Program-made: the position numbers and the translations under genes
Part shown: in pieces, positions 1 to 5,701 of the stretch
How positions within the stretch are numbered: position 1 is the stretch's first letter
How the letters are laid out: every line of letters begins with the position of its first letter
Assembly (NCBI GenBank): GCA_030621975.1
Contig: JAUXGQ010000030.1
Location: forward strand, 1-9,204
Reading direction: 5' to 3'
DNA: 9,204 bases
From: Gammaproteobacteria bacterium
GTDB lineage: Bacteria > Pseudomonadota > Gammaproteobacteria > Chromatiales > Chromatiaceae
The notes under the pieces: generated by a model
Told to the model about the DNA's origin: nothing
The model's input: the letters and a program-made list of their open reading frames with translations, nothing else
Databases searched by the model: none

Positions 1-412
1 CGCGTCGATCTTGCCAGTAATCGGAATTCACCAGCAGGAGGTCCTGATCGCCGTCGTTGTCGAAATCCAGGAAGGCGGCGCCGCTGCCCAGGGTCTCCGG
101 CAGCAGCCGATCGCCCGCGGCCCCGTTTTCGTGGACGAAATCGATGCCCGCACTTTGGGTGATGTCCGTGAACGAGACGCGGGGAAGGGGCGCGGTCTTG
201 GGTTCCGCCTTGCGGGGCGCCATCACCGGAGAATCATCCCCCGGCGGCGCCTTTTCGGCCGGTCTGAGCTCGAGATAGGCAAGCATGCCGCCCACAACGA
301 CCAGTAGAAGGATCACGAGCAGGGACCAGCGGAAGGCCCGCCCGATAACCGCGTCGCCGGAGACACCGGTATCTCTGCCTTCGGGCTGGGAGGGGAATCT
401 GTTGTCCGGCAT
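1..412 (-). CDS. CRTAC1-family (VCBS/FG-GAP) membrane-anchored protein, N-terminal part
   Basis: This gene runs off the left edge; 137 N-terminal residues are visible, read from an ATG at 412. Residues 1-28 are a polar cytoplasmic segment, and about 29-48 form one membrane helix (WSLLVILLLVVVGGMLAYLE). A Pro/Lys-rich linker follows to about residue 78. The globular part then opens with FTDITQSAGIDFVHENG and the calcium-binding-type FG-GAP/VCBS motif DFDNDGDQDLLLVN. That order (F-x-D-[IV]-T, then DxDxDG) is typical of the start of CRTAC1/ASPIC-UnbV beta-propeller proteins. The protein is probably a type II anchored propeller facing the periplasm. No strong ribosome site precedes the ATG, and no in-frame ATG lies closely upstream. 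Function is unknown. Family assignment is fairly secure; total length and the presence of an ASPIC/UnbV C-terminus cannot be seen. Confidence 0.82.
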   Translation of the reverse strand, partial: MPDNRFPSQPEGRDTGVSGDAVIGRAFRWSLLVILLLVVVGGMLAYLELRPAEKAPPGDDSPVMAPRKAEPKTAPLPRVSFTDITQSAGIDFVHENGAAGDRLLPETLGSGAAFLDFDNDGDQDLLLVNSDYWQDRR

Positions 413-433
413 GCTACTGATATGTCTTGAAAC

Positions 434-475
434 CAGCCCGGCCTTCTCACCAGGATTGGGACTTCCGGGTCGATC
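434..475 (+). repeat. Dispersed intergenic repeat, copy A
   Basis: This 42-bp copy begins CAGCCCGG, contains TTCTCACC and ends GGGTCGATC. It aligns without gaps, at about 80% identity, with the reverse complement of 6657-6698. Weaker similarity may continue to about 497. It lies 22 bp upstream of the minus-strand CRTAC1 gene, between two divergent genes. Shorter copies of the core occur at 6515-6535, 8847-8866 and 9007-9026. Confidence 0.7.
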
Positions 476-617
476 CGGCAACGCAAGTTGTATGATCGGC
501 CGCGGAATGGACGACCGATTTCGTACTAGTTACGATGTTCCGTGAGCGATTTTAAACCCTTTGGACGTTCAATCCCACTTGATTTAACATGACCGATTCT
601 TTTCACGAGGATAAACG

Positions 618-1637
618 ATGAAGACGCTTCTGGGCATATTACTGGCGCTCGCTGCGCTGTCGTTCGCCGGTCCGATCAGCAGCGCAGAGGATACGCTGGC
701 AAAGCTTCGCCAGTCGGCGCAACAGGGCGATGCGAAGGCCCAGTACAAAATGGCCCTCAGGTACCAGTTCGGAAAGGGGGTGGAGCGCGACATCGCGAAG
801 GCCGCCGACTGGTACCGGAAGGCGGCCGAACAGGGACATGTAAAGGCCCAGACCAACCTGGCTAATCTGTACCGGATCGGCAAAGGGGTCGAGAAGGACT
901 ATGCCGCGGCGCTGAGCTGGTATCGCAAGGCGGCCGCCCAGGGCGACACCCGGGCGCAGCAGAATATCGGCTTTCTGTACCTGGAAGGCAAGGGTGTCGA
1001 AAAAGACCTGCAGGAGGGCCTGAAGTGGCTTAAACAGGCTGCCGAACACGGCGATACCCGGGCACAGATCATTCTGGGAGACCTTTACTGGCACGGACGT
1101 GAGGTGGAAAAGGATTACGGTACAGGCCTCAGATGGTACCGCCGGGCCGCCGAACAGGACGATCCGGTCGCGCAACAAACACTCGGGCTCGCCTATTTCT
1201 TCGGTAAAGGTGTCAAAAAGGATTACCCCGCCTCCGTCAAATGGCACAAACGGTCCGCCAAGCAGGGATTTCCTCCTGCCCAGTACAGCCTGGGCCTCAG
1301 ATACGCCAAGGGCAAAGGGATCAAAAAGAACGACAAGGAGGCCAAGAAATGGTACCTCAAGAGCGCCAAGAAGGGGTATCCGGACGCCCAGAATAACCTG
1401 GGGCTTGTCTACCGCAAAGGGCGGGGCGTCAAACAGGACTATGAGGCGGCACTGAAGTGGTTCCGCAAGGCGGCCGAGCAGGGCCATCCCCTGGCACAGT
1501 ACAACCTCGGAAACATGTACCGCAAAGGCCAGGGCGTAAAAGCGGACCCGGAACAGGCCAAAGAATGGTTCCGCAAGGCCGCGGCCCTCGGGCACAAAAA
1601 CGCCGGGAAAGCGCTGGATGAGTTAAACGGAAACTGA
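618..1637 (+). CDS. Secreted Sel1-like repeat (SLR) protein
   Basis: The product has 339 aa. Residues 1-23 are a Sec signal peptide (MKTLLGILLALAALSFAGPISSA), so the mature protein is periplasmic or exported. From about residue 36 it is built of eight consecutive 36-residue Sel1 repeats of the form G-x-x-x-AQ-x-x-LG-x-x-Y-x-x-GKGV-x-K-D-x-x-x-A-x-x-W-x-RKAAEQ, with a partial ninth cap (GHKNAGKALDELN). Repeat 4 has GREV in place of GKGV, and repeat 5 starts with D instead of G. Sel1 arrays are alpha-solenoids that scaffold protein-protein contacts; partners here are unknown. The ATG at 618 has the site ACGAGG at 605-610, seven bases upstream. No terminator is visible before the next promoter at 1658. 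The architecture is near certain, but no specific role can be given. Confidence 0.93.
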   Translation: MKTLLGILLALAALSFAGPISSAEDTLAKLRQSAQQGDAKAQYKMALRYQFGKGVERDIAKAADWYRKAAEQGHVKAQTNLANLYRIGKGVEKDYAAALSWYRKAAAQGDTRAQQNIGFLYLEGKGVEKDLQEGLKWLKQAAEHGDTRAQIILGDLYWHGREVEKDYGTGLRWYRRAAEQDDPVAQQTLGLAYFFGKGVKKDYPASVKWHKRSAKQGFPPAQYSLGLRYAKGKGIKKNDKEAKKWYLKSAKKGYPDAQNNLGLVYRKGRGVKQDYEAALKWFRKAAEQGHPLAQYNLGNMYRKGQGVKADPEQAKEWFRKAAALGHKNAGKALDELNGN

Positions 1638-1657
1638 GGGTTCAGGGCTGTATGTAT

Positions 1658-1687
1658 TTGACCTGTCTGGACGAGGGGTGTTAGAAA
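1658..1687 (+). promoter_or_regulatory. Sigma-70-type promoter of first Gly/Tyr-rich gene
   Basis: A -35 TTGACC (1658-1663) is followed by an 18-bp spacer and an extended -10, TGT-TAGAAA (hexamer 1682-1687). Transcription would start near 1694 and leave a leader of about 89 nt before the GTG at 1783. The call is strengthened because the same hexamers, spacer and distance to the gene recur at 2857-2886. The two 54-bp blocks (1655-1708 and 2854-2907) share 44 of 54 bases. Confidence 0.65.
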
Positions 1688-1782
1688 GGGCAAAATGGCC
1701 CTGGTTTCCCAGAAACAGGTTTAATCCTCGGGCACACGATGCCTAATTCACCCATAGACCCTTTTTAAGAGGTAACAACGTA

Positions 1783-2172
1783 GTGAACAAGAAATCCGTA
1801 TTTGTCTATACCGCTGTGCTGACACTCGGCTGTAGTGGTTTGACGTTAACGCAGACCACGCACGCCGCTGGTTTCAACCCCATGAGCATGATGAACCCGG
1901 GGCAGTGGTTCGGCAGCAAGAACCGCAACCGGGACCGGGGTTACGACGACGATTATTATTATGATCGTGGGGGTCGGGGGTACGGTTATGGCCGAGGCTA
2001 TGGCCCGGGGTATGGCGGCTATGGGCCGGGATACGGTTATGGGCCCGGTTATGGATACGGTGGTTATGGACCCGGTTATGGATACGGTGGTTATGGGCCC
2101 GGTTACGGATATGGTGCGCCGGGATACGGCGCCGCGAGATCCACACCCGCTCCTGCTCCGCTCCCCCAATAA
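1783..2172 (+). CDS. Putative sulfur globule protein (Gly/Tyr-rich, secreted), paralog 1
   Basis: The product has 129 aa and starts at a GTG with AAGAGGT (1767-1773) nine bases upstream. The GTG is supported by alignment with the paralog at 2983. Residues 1-29 form a signal peptide ending THAA. The mature N-terminus has the motif GFNPMSMMNPGQWFG, followed by an Arg/Asp/Tyr-rich stretch and about 50 residues of GYGPGYGGYG-type repeats. It ends in a Pro/Ala tail, TPAPAPLPQ. Signal peptide, small size, Gly/Tyr repeats and the NPMxMMNP-x-x-WFG motif fit the proteins that coat intracellular (periplasmic) sulfur globules in sulfur oxidisers (SgpA/SgpB type). The role is inferred from these features alone, since no sulfur enzymes lie nearby. 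A different low-complexity envelope protein is the main alternative. Confidence 0.62.
   Translation: MNKKSVFVYTAVLTLGCSGLTLTQTTHAAGFNPMSMMNPGQWFGSKNRNRDRGYDDDYYYDRGGRGYGYGRGYGPGYGGYGPGYGYGPGYGYGGYGPGYGYGGYGPGYGYGAPGYGAARSTPAPAPLPQ
2047..2100 (+). repeat. 27-bp tandem duplication in Gly/Tyr region
   Basis: Two adjacent 27-bp units (2047-2073 and 2074-2100) encode GYGYGGYGP twice and differ at a single base near the unit end. A degenerate third unit starts at 2101. The near identity at synonymous positions suggests recent slippage or unequal crossing-over within the coding sequence. Confidence 0.85.
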
Positions 2173-2350
2173 TCCGGAATGCCTGTGGCGACAGCAGAGC
2201 GGATACGGTTGTGCCAGGGTAATGAGGTGGCTCCACCACAGGGCTGAACGGGGTCAACCTGCTGTCAGGCAAACTCGCTGATCCAGGTCGCGATGCCCCC
2301 GCGAAATCGCCTGAACGTTCAGCGCAGACGTTATGTTCAGGGGACCTCTG

Positions 2351-2381
2351 AAAAACCCGTCCCTGATTTTTCAGGGACGGG
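2351..2381 (-). terminator. Rho-independent terminator of the 101-aa gene
   Basis: On the minus strand a perfect 11-bp GC-rich stem (2381-2371 with 2366-2356, CCCGTCCCTGA and its complement) closes a four-base AAAA loop. Five T residues (2355-2351) follow directly. The stem starts two bases after the stop codon of the minus-strand gene at 2384. There is no T-run on the plus side, so it serves the minus strand only. Confidence 0.9.
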
Positions 2382-2383
2382 AA

Positions 2384-2689
2384 TCAGTCGACCGGCTCAC
2401 CCTCGTAGAAGATCGGCTCACCCAGCTCTTCGAATCTGAAGAGCTGAAAGGCACGATGACCGTTGTAATCCAGCACTCGAAGATCGTCGGTTTCGTGCAA
2501 ATTCCCCTGTACCGTCTGAAAATGCCCGCCGTAACGTTCCTTGGCAAGCGCTACAGGTATCTCAAACGCCACGAATTTTCCGATCCCCTTACGTCGCAAT
2601 CTATCCAGCAACCCCTCGTCGGTCACCGATGCATGGGACGTCAATATCACGAGAGGACCGCTCCCCGCCAGCAGCATCAACGTTTTCAT
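2384..2689 (-). CDS. Hypothetical protein, 101 aa
   Basis: I do not recognise this family. The gene is convincing because its ATG follows a consensus AGGAGGT site (five-base gap) and a strong terminator stands two bases past the stop. The protein begins with a moderately hydrophobic segment (MKTLMLLAGSGPLVILTSHA). It continues as a soluble-looking acidic domain with distinctive stretches (GIGKFVAFEIPVALAKERYG, LHETDDLRVLDYNGHRAFQL). It has no cysteines and no clear signal cleavage site; the first strand or helix could equally be part of a small cytoplasmic alpha/beta fold. It lies antisense between two tandem Gly/Tyr-rich paralogs, as an independent transcription unit. No function is proposed. 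Confidence 0.85.
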   Translation of the reverse strand: MKTLMLLAGSGPLVILTSHASVTDEGLLDRLRRKGIGKFVAFEIPVALAKERYGGHFQTVQGNLHETDDLRVLDYNGHRAFQLFRFEELGEPIFYEGEPVD

Positions 2690-2856
2690 GAGACACCTCC
2701 TTCTGTTTGAACCAAAATAACCCGCCCGCCCTCCAAGCCCGCATCCAGTGCGTTTTTTTGTTCTATTCTCTATCTTAAATACTAGCAGTAGTCGTAGATT
2801 CCGTAGTGGCCGGGACCGGCCCGACGGGTGCGACCTGGTTTTTGAAAAACGCTTAT

Positions 2857-2886
2857 TTGACCTGCCTGGATAAGGGATGTTAGAAA
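2857..2886 (+). promoter_or_regulatory. Sigma-70-type promoter of second Gly/Tyr-rich gene
   Basis: A -35 TTGACC (2857-2862), an 18-bp spacer and an extended -10, TGT-TAGAAA (hexamer 2881-2886), match the promoter at 1658-1687. The predicted start is near 2893, giving a leader of about 90 nt before 2983, the same length as for paralog 1. The conserved block continues to CCTGGTTTC at 2899-2907; between -10 and that point the two copies differ most. Confidence 0.65.
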
Positions 2887-2982
2887 GGTTTAAACTACCC
2901 TGGTTTCGCCCGCACGGCGATTGAAACCCTTAGGAATGAAAGTCTTGAGTTTAGTCAACGGTTATTTGGAGGTACAGGAGCA

Positions 2983-3543
2983 GTGATGAAGAAATCGGTA
3001 ACTGTCTGCAGCGTTCTGCTGATGATCGGCGCAAGCGGTCTGACATTCACGCACGCGACGCATGCCGCCGGATTTAGCCCCATGAACATGATGAACCCCT
3101 CCAAGTGGTTCGGGGGGAGAAACAGAGGCGACTATGACGACTACGATCGTTACGGCCCGGGTTACGGCGGTTATGGCCCGGGTTATGGTGGTTATGGCCC
3201 GGGTTACGGCGGCGGCCATTACGGCCCGGGGTATGGCGCCTATGGACCGGGTTACGGCTATGGTGCGCCAGGTTACGGATACGCTCCCGCGCCGGCCTAC
3301 GCGGCCCCAGCCCACAGTGCACCCAAATCCAGCGACAGGTCCAAGGAGATCCAGGAGTTGCAGGACCGCATTCAAAGACTCGAACGCTCACAGAGTCAGG
3401 CACCACCGCCTCCGCCTCCCAAGGACACAGGAACAGGCGCTTATCAGAGGGGAGGTTACCCGGAAAACGGATACCCTGCCAGCGGCCATCAGGGTAGCGA
3501 ATTTCAGTCGTTTACACCGACGTACAGACCCCTCGGACGATGA
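2983..3543 (+). CDS. Putative sulfur globule protein (Gly/Tyr-rich) with coiled-coil extension, paralog 2
   Basis: The product has 186 aa. The GTG at 2983 aligns with the GTG of paralog 1 and has GGAGGT at 2968-2973. The ATG at 2986, served by AGGAG at 2976-2980, is an equally possible start. Residues 1-29 are a signal peptide ending THAA. The mature protein opens GFSPMNMMNPSKWFGG, then has Gly/Pro/Tyr repeats at about 56-100. Unlike paralog 1 it adds a C-terminal part: a charged amphipathic helix at 118-138 (SKEIQELQDRIQRLERSQSQ), six consecutive prolines at 141-146, and a Gly/Tyr/Ser-rich tail. The helix could mediate oligomerisation. The role as a sulfur globule coat protein is inferred from the N-terminal motif and composition. 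A hairpin terminator follows at 3554. Confidence 0.62.
   Translation: MMKKSVTVCSVLLMIGASGLTFTHATHAAGFSPMNMMNPSKWFGGRNRGDYDDYDRYGPGYGGYGPGYGGYGPGYGGGHYGPGYGAYGPGYGYGAPGYGYAPAPAYAAPAHSAPKSSDRSKEIQELQDRIQRLERSQSQAPPPPPPKDTGTGAYQRGGYPENGYPASGHQGSEFQSFTPTYRPLGR
3154..3216 (+). repeat. 21-bp tandem repeats encoding GPGYGGY
   Basis: Three consecutive 21-bp units (3154-3174, 3175-3195, 3196-3216) encode GPGYGGY, GPGYGGY and GPGYGGG. They differ mainly at third codon positions and are therefore older than the 27-bp duplication in paralog 1. Further GPGYG units continue to about 3270. Confidence 0.8.
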
Positions 3544-3553
3544 ATGGATCCGG

Positions 3554-3581
3554 GGTCTCCGGCTGACTGGAGATCGTTTTT
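3554..3581 (+). terminator. Probable Rho-independent terminator of paralog 2
   Basis: A nine-pair stem, GGTCTCCGG (3554-3562) with CTGGAGATC (3567-3575), closes a CTGA loop and includes two G-U pairs. One G and then five T residues (3577-3581) follow. It sits 10 bases after the stop codon at 3541-3543. The stem is weaker than the one at 2351-2381. Confidence 0.55.
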
Positions 3582-3637
3582 GGCTCGGCCCCGCAGCAAC
3601 AATGCTGTCGTGAATGGCTGGAAATCGGAGAAATCGC

Positions 3638-4018
3638 ATGATCGATGAACAACAAAGACTCGGGGCGGAAATCACCACCTATTGCGCTGATGCCGGTAAG
3701 CTTGGCCAGTGCAAGAATTGGGCGGATGTGGAAACCTGGCTGGTAACTTCGAAAACGGAAGCCTGGCACGAGCACGAAAACCTGATGCCGCTGAGGGATG
3801 AATACGGTGATGATTTCGAAGCCGCCAAGAGCCATTTGCTTATTGACTATGTCGCAAAAAACATCACCCGCCGCTACGTCGCCTTTCGTAATTCTCTGGA
3901 GTACGAACGCCTTGAAGAAGACAAAACCGCCGGCGTGATCGACGGGAACCAGTTTCATAGAGAGAGTAAGGAACTGTCGAGAGCCCATACCCGTCTCTAC
4001 GAGCATCTGGACTTATAG
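3638..4018 (+). CDS. Hypothetical protein, 126 aa, mostly helical
   Basis: I do not recognise the family. I chose the ATG at 3638 (MIDEQQRLGAEI) because GGAG at 3627-3630 lies seven bases upstream. An in-frame ATG at 3614 would add eight residues but has no ribosome site. The protein is soluble, charged and predicted mainly alpha-helical, with no signal peptide or membrane segment. It has two cysteines near the N-terminus (TTYCADAGKLGQC), several Trp/His residues (WADVETWLVTSKTEAWHEHE) and a basic/acidic C-terminal helix (SKELSRAHTRLYEHLDL). The cytochrome-PEBP gene follows within 36 bp (or 6 bp if its upstream ATG is used), so the two may be cotranscribed. Confidence 0.7.
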   Translation: MIDEQQRLGAEITTYCADAGKLGQCKNWADVETWLVTSKTEAWHEHENLMPLRDEYGDDFEAAKSHLLIDYVAKNITRRYVAFRNSLEYERLEEDKTAGVIDGNQFHRESKELSRAHTRLYEHLDL

Positions 4019-4054
4019 CGCATAATGCTCTTGGCAGGCCCTCCCGTCAGGCAA

Positions 4055-4837
4055 ATGGTTAGAAATCTTTTCCGGTTACTTGGCCCTGTACTCGCGGTTC
4101 TCATGATCGCTCCCGCGTGGGCAGATCGGCCGGACCCGCAACGGGGCTGGATGCTCTACGAGAACCAGTGCGTTGGCTGTCACGAGAGCCAGGTGCATAT
4201 CCGGGAAGACCACAGGGCGGGATCCCTCGCCGAGGTATGGTGGCAGACCATACGCTGGTCCAGAGATCTGCGTCTGGGGTGGAGGCACGACGAATTCGCG
4301 GACGTTTCCCTGTATCTCTATCGGCAGTTTTACCAGAGCAATCCAAATGCTGGAGGCGGCGCCATGAACATGACCTTGACTTCTTCCGCTTTTACCCATA
4401 ACGGGTCGATTCCGGCCCGCTTTACCTGCGAAGGCGAAGACCTGTCACCCGAACTGACCTGGTCCGAACTGCCGGAGGGCACCCGGAGCCTCGCGCTCAT
4501 CGTGGACGACCCCGACGCCCCGGATCCCGCCGCACCCCGGATGACCTGGGTGCATTGGGTCCTTTACAACATCCCTCCGGACAGCGGCAGCCTGCCTGAA
4601 TCCGCGCATGCGGACAACCTGCCTGAGGGTACCCTGGAGGGTCTCAACGATTGGAAGCGTACAGGATATGGCGGACCCTGCCCCCCCATCGGCCGGCATC
4701 GTTATTTCCACAAACTCTATGCGCTGGACACCCTGCTGCCGGATCTCAAGCAGCCCACCAAGGCGCAACTGGAAAAAGCGCTGCAGGGACATATCCTCGG
4801 ATATACGGAACTGGTGGGAACCTACCAGAAAAAGTGA
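4055..4837 (+). CDS. Cytochrome c fused to YbhB/YbcL-type PEBP domain
   Basis: The open frame encodes 260 aa from the ATG at 4055, chosen because MVRNLFRLLGPVLAVLMIAPAWA is a compact Sec signal peptide. An upstream ATG at 4025 would add ten residues; neither start has a strong ribosome site. Residues 24-95 form a small monoheme cytochrome c with heme motif CVGCH (Cys39, Cys42, His43). No Met follows the heme site within the domain, so the sixth ligand is uncertain, perhaps a His. After a short linker (SNPNAGGGA), residue 104 starts a complete PEBP domain with DPDAP, the VHWVLYNIP strand and GPCPPIGRHRYFHKLYALD. From Met104 that part is 157 aa, essentially the length of E. coli YbhB (158 aa). 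PEBP proteins bind anionic ligands such as phosphates; bacterial roles are poorly defined. The signal peptide would carry both domains to the periplasm. Confidence 0.85.
   Translation: MVRNLFRLLGPVLAVLMIAPAWADRPDPQRGWMLYENQCVGCHESQVHIREDHRAGSLAEVWWQTIRWSRDLRLGWRHDEFADVSLYLYRQFYQSNPNAGGGAMNMTLTSSAFTHNGSIPARFTCEGEDLSPELTWSELPEGTRSLALIVDDPDAPDPAAPRMTWVHWVLYNIPPDSGSLPESAHADNLPEGTLEGLNDWKRTGYGGPCPPIGRHRYFHKLYALDTLLPDLKQPTKAQLEKALQGHILGYTELVGTYQKK
4352..4366 (+). promoter_or_regulatory. Internal ribosome site and start codon for the PEBP domain
   Basis: GGAGG (4352-4356) lies seven bases before ATG (4364-4366), exactly where the free-standing YbhB-type domain would begin (MNMTLTSSAF). This site is stronger than anything in front of the full-length frame. 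It suggests that a separate cytoplasmic 157-aa PEBP protein is also, or mainly, made. Confidence 0.6.
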
Positions 4838-4861
4838 GGGCCGCTGAGAGTTCCAGCCTCG

Positions 4862-5701
4862 ATGGACATCCCCCTGAATACAAGGGTCGCAATGAGACTG
4901 GAAGAGATGGCGGACCTGCTCGAGCAACAGGACGCAAACCGATTCCGGGTCAACGCCTACCGAAGGGCCGCCGCCTCCCTGGCCGATCTGCATCGGGACG
5001 TCGATGAGATCCTCGACAACGAGGGCCGGGAAGGCCTGATCGCCCTCCCCGACATCGGTAAAGGCATTGCCACCGCCATCGCGGAGATTGTGGCTACGGG
5101 ACGCTGGAGCCAGTTGGAGAGGCTGCGCGGCAGCCTGGATCCGGCACACCTGTTCCAGACGGTTCCGGGCATAGGGCCAGAACTCGCACAGCGCATTCAT
5201 GACGGGTTGCACATCGACACTCTCGAGGCCCTGGAAATGGCGGCGCACGACGGACGGCTGGCGACCGTGAAGGGCGTCGGGACGCGGCGCCTCAACGCCT
5301 TGCGAGCCTCGCTGGCGTCCATGCTGGGCAGGACCCACCGGGTGACCCCCATTGAGGGACCAGGCGTCAGACTGGTGCTCGAAATCGACCGCACCTACCA
5401 GGAAAGGACGGCCGCGGGGCTATTACCCCTGATAGCACCCAAACGCTTCAATCCTGAGGGCAAGGTCTGGCTGCCGATTCTGCATACGGACGGGGACGGC
5501 TGGCATTTCACCGCGATGTATTCGAATACCGCCAGAGCACACCAACTGGGGCGCATTGATGACTGGGTGGTGATCTACTTCTACGATCATCACCACAGGG
5601 AAGGCCAGTACACGGTGGTGACCGAAACCCGCGGCCCCCTGATCGGAAAACGCGTGATCAGGGGGCGGGAGAATGAGTGCCGGGACTGCTATTCATCATA
5701 G
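4862..5701 (+). CDS. Helix-hairpin-helix protein resembling the N-terminus of family X DNA polymerase
   Basis: The product has 279 aa. Residues about 5-50 match the start of bacterial PolX (RLEEMADLLEQQDANRFRVNAYRRAAASL). Three helix-hairpin-helix motifs follow: LPDIGKGIA at 62-70, VPGIGPELA at 101-109 and VKGVGTRRL at 136-144. The polymerase palm/nucleotidyltransferase and PHP exonuclease parts of PolX (about 570 aa in all) are absent. A 110-residue C-terminal domain (from about 168, VRLVLEIDRTYQERTAAG) replaces them, ends in CRDC and contains DDWVVIYFYDHHH. The protein probably binds DNA without polymerase activity, but its actual role is unknown. The ATG at 4862 is 24 bp after the previous stop and has only a weak ribosome site; the PolX alignment supports it, as it keeps the first helix. 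The 3' end overlaps the convergent gene by 13 bp. Confidence 0.8.
   Translation: MDIPLNTRVAMRLEEMADLLEQQDANRFRVNAYRRAAASLADLHRDVDEILDNEGREGLIALPDIGKGIATAIAEIVATGRWSQLERLRGSLDPAHLFQTVPGIGPELAQRIHDGLHIDTLEALEMAAHDGRLATVKGVGTRRLNALRASLASMLGRTHRVTPIEGPGVRLVLEIDRTYQERTAAGLLPLIAPKRFNPEGKVWLPILHTDGDGWHFTAMYSNTARAHQLGRIDDWVVIYFYDHHHREGQYTVVTETRGPLIGKRVIRGRENECRDCYSS
5635..5665. repeat. Perfect 10-bp inverted repeat near gene 3' end
   Basis: CCCCCTGATC (5635-5644) and its exact complement (5656-5665) flank 11 bases, inside the last 25 codons of the helix-hairpin-helix gene. No T-run follows on either strand, so it is not a canonical terminator. In the absence of any other terminator between the convergent genes it may still slow transcription or protect 3' ends. 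Confidence 0.55.

Noticed and set aside
639..1595. 318-codon open frame on the minus strand
   Set aside because: It is antisense to the Sel1 gene. The regular codon pattern of the repeats keeps the opposite frame open, and it has no ribosome site or domain.
1686..1704. AGGGC/GCCCT hairpin downstream of the first -10 as a leader regulatory structure
   Set aside because: The second promoter copy does not preserve the pairing by compensating changes, so it is probably fortuitous.
2782..2850. Minus-strand triplets reading GPGHYGIYDYC and a stop, like a remnant of a Gly/Tyr-rich gene
   Set aside because: It is too short, with no start or ribosome site, and the similarity rests on a few low-complexity residues.
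4025..4054. Upstream ATG of the cytochrome-PEBP gene
   Set aside because: It has no ribosome site and would put ten extra residues before an otherwise canonical signal peptide; kept only as an alternative.
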